Assembly: GCF_002943565.1 (NCBI RefSeq)
Contig: NZ_PJCH01000003.1
Span: 413,925 to 477,924 of the forward strand
Length of the DNA stretch: 64,000 nt
Reading direction: 5' to 3'
Source of the DNA: Hyphococcus luteus
GTDB lineage: Bacteria > Pseudomonadota > Alphaproteobacteria > Caulobacterales > Parvularculaceae
Within the stretch, counting starts at the first letter, position 1. Each line of letters starts with the position of its first letter. The notes under the pieces were generated by a model. The model saw only the letters and a list, made by a program, of their open reading frames with translations. It did no database searches and had not been told where the DNA came from. Positions 62,521-64,000 of the stretch are shown here, in pieces. Both the position numbers and the translations under genes were made by a program.

Positions 62521-63860
62521 CAGAAACTTAACTCGCAAAGCGCGGGCTATATGGCAAGCTGCGTCTGACCAAGCGCAAGCGGGCTTAAATCAAACAAAAG
62601 CGCGTACGTCTCAAATATCCTCAAAGCATGAGTAATCGGGCTTGGCGCCCAGCGGTCAGGCTCCTGTGGCAAGGTCAGTTTTTGACCTGCAAGATGGGAG
62701 ATGAAGATGAAATACTACGTTGGATTGGATGTTGCGCTGCGTTCACTGGCGCTTTGCGTCATTGACGCCGACGGCAAGATTGCTCTCGAACGAGCGTTGC
62801 CATGCGAAATTAAAGACGTCGCTGATTGCATTCGTGATTTTGGCAAGCCCGTCGAAATGATTGGTTTTGAAGCCGGCACAATGAGCCAGCATCTATTCCA
62901 CGGGCTGGTCGCTGAGGGTTTTGAAGTTGTTTGCATGGAGGCGCGCCAGGTGAGCGCCGCTCTGTCCGCCATGCGTAACAAGACTGACAAAAATGATGCG
63001 CGCGGCATTGCGCAAGTCGTCCGGTCCGGCTGGTACAATCCGGTTCACATGAAAAGCCGTTCCAGCCATTGTGAACGAGCGCTTCTCACCAGCAGAAAAA
63101 CAATCCTTCGCAAATGCCTGGATCTGGAAAACGAAATCCGTGGTCTGTTCAAGGCCTTCGGCATTCGATTGCCGAAGGCGATAAAGCGGTACAACTTCGC
63201 CAAGCAGGTGCGGCCCATCATCGAAGCTGACGAAGGCTTGTCACATGCGTTGTTGCCGGTGCTTGATGCTCATGAAACATTGCTGGTCATCTTTGTGGAA
63301 CTGGATCGACGAGTAAAGACGTACGCACGAAAAGACCCCGTTTGCACCCGTCTCATGACGGCGCCGGGCGTTGGCGAAATTACGGCGCTGAGCTTTAAGG
63401 CGGCTATCGATGACCCGACGCGGTTTAAATCCTCCCGCAATGTTGGCGCACACTTCGGGCTTACGCCAAGACGCTTTCAATCCGGCGAGATGGACAATCA
63501 TGGCCGAATATCCCGCGCGGGAGATGAAGGCGTTCGAGCTAATCTTTATTCGGCGGCAAACTCACTGCTGACACGGTCACGCAATCCATCGAGGCTCAAG
63601 TCATGGGCTATGAAATTGATGCGTAGCAAAGGTCGACGTAGAGCAACCGTCGCGCTTGCCCGCAAACTCGCGGTCATCCTGCATCGCATGTGGGTTGCCG
63701 GGACAGACTTCCGATGGAACGCTACGGAGGTAACTGCATGATCTAAAACCTCACCCCGTTCCATCGGGATCGTCCTCACTTGGACGAGGTTGGTGGATGA
63801 AGCCGATTATGTCTGCTGCGCCTTATAATAAGCGCGACTCAAAGCGAGGCTCTCCACAAA
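62521..63860 (+). mobile_element. IS110-group insertion sequence (ends approximate)
   Basis: A full-length IS110-group transposase gene with about 185 bp of lower-GC non-coding DNA on its left and a short non-coding right flank. IS110 elements have no terminal inverted repeats or target duplications, so the ends cannot be fixed from one copy; the limits are set by the change in base composition. The left non-coding end is where IS110-group elements encode their bridge RNA; a hairpin (AGGTCA / TGACCT, 62675-62691) is visible there. Confidence 0.55.
62707..63741 (+). CDS. IS110-family transposase (bridge-RNA-guided recombinase type)
   Basis: 344 residues from the ATG at 62707, preferred over the ATG at 62701 because GGGAG then sits 6 nt upstream. 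The N-terminal RuvC-like DEDD domain has YYVGLDVALRSLALCV, MIGFEAGTMSQHLF and RNKTDKNDARGIAQVVR; the C-terminal Tnp_20 domain has TAPGVGEITALSFKAAIDD and NVGAHFGLTPRRFQSGE, with the catalytic Ser probably in the segment after GEMDNHGRIS. The sequence type (NKTDKNDA...GWYNPVHMKS) is that of the IS110 rather than the IS1111 group. Intact, so probably active. Confidence 0.92.
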   Translation: MKYYVGLDVALRSLALCVIDADGKIALERALPCEIKDVADCIRDFGKPVEMIGFEAGTMSQHLFHGLVAEGFEVVCMEARQVSAALSAMRNKTDKNDARGIAQVVRSGWYNPVHMKSRSSHCERALLTSRKTILRKCLDLENEIRGLFKAFGIRLPKAIKRYNFAKQVRPIIEADEGLSHALLPVLDAHETLLVIFVELDRRVKTYARKDPVCTRLMTAPGVGEITALSFKAAIDDPTRFKSSRNVGAHFGLTPRRFQSGEMDNHGRISRAGDEGVRANLYSAANSLLTRSRNPSRLKSWAMKLMRSKGRRRATVALARKLAVILHRMWVAGTDFRWNATEVTA

Positions 63861-64000
63861 CCAATCCGGCACATGCATGCAGCCGCTTTTCATCTTACGA
63901 AGCGAACAGACTGCGGAGAGAAGCGTGACCCAAGTGAATACGAAACCGCGGAAAACTAAATTTGGAGCTTGACTGGACCCGCCGATTAGAGAAGCGGACA
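63742..64000. other. Right flank of the insertion sequence
   Basis: 259 bp without a gene. A short hairpin (TCGTCC / GGACGA, about 63768-63786) may belong to the right end of the element. Nothing else is visible before the window ends. Confidence 0.4.

Overview
The window is GC-rich DNA from an alphaproteobacterium. The evidence is a FecI/FecR-type sigma/anti-sigma pair, a DUF6491 lipoprotein and a complete alphaproteobacterial-style Trb/TraG conjugation operon. The order Parvularculales/Maricaulales-type is only a guess. No rRNA, tRNA or CRISPR array was recognised.

Layout. (1) 1-4.9 kb looks like ordinary chromosome: an anti-sigma fragment, an ECF sigma factor, a DUF6491 lipoprotein and a two-domain M16 peptidase lipoprotein. 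(2) 5.7-10.7 kb is a minus-strand RHS locus: a small YD-repeat protein, a 1422-residue secreted RHS protein with a variable 237-residue tip, and a likely immunity gene 11 nt downstream. (3) 11.7-26.5 kb is a defence island resting on mobile-element debris (frameshifted ArdA C-terminus, tail of a tyrosine recombinase). It holds a GSU2403-type nucleotidyltransferase, an MNT-HEPN fusion, a CBASS operon (patatin phospholipase plus CD-NTase), a convergent two-gene operon coding for a DisA_N/DAC-like cyclase and a Cap15-like 2TM-beta-barrel effector, a PD-(D/E)XK-like protein, a three-gene operon (TerB-domain membrane protein, BrxD-like DUF2791 ATPase, Lhr-like helicase), and a DUF2779 nuclease-like protein.

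(4) 26.7-53.3 kb is an integrative and conjugative element backbone, nearly all on the minus strand: HTH, DUF736, DUF2274, trbI-G-F-L-J-E-D-C-B, a CopG protein, traG, then a plus-strand cargo island (AbiEi/AbiEii and a 564-residue protein with a HEPN-like RNEGSH motif), then relaxase, TraF peptidase, HTH, and after a strong terminator DUF736, DUF2493, Toprim, DUF6927, ArdC and a ParB-like protein. No intact integrase is present. (5) 53.5-62.2 kb carries a small Cys-rich protein, a second patatin overlapping a secreted SH3/metallo-beta-lactamase protein, a beta-helix protein, a membrane Sel1/peptidoglycan-binding protein and a secreted SH3 protein. (6) 62.5-64 kb holds an IS110-group insertion sequence.

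The most interesting locus is 14.7-17.6 kb. A patatin CBASS faces a cyclase/2TM-beta-barrel pair that has the gene order of Panoptes (small nucleotide cyclase, then 2TM-beta effector) but uses a DAC-like domain in place of mCpol. This may be an inverse-signalling guard placed beside the CBASS it would protect.
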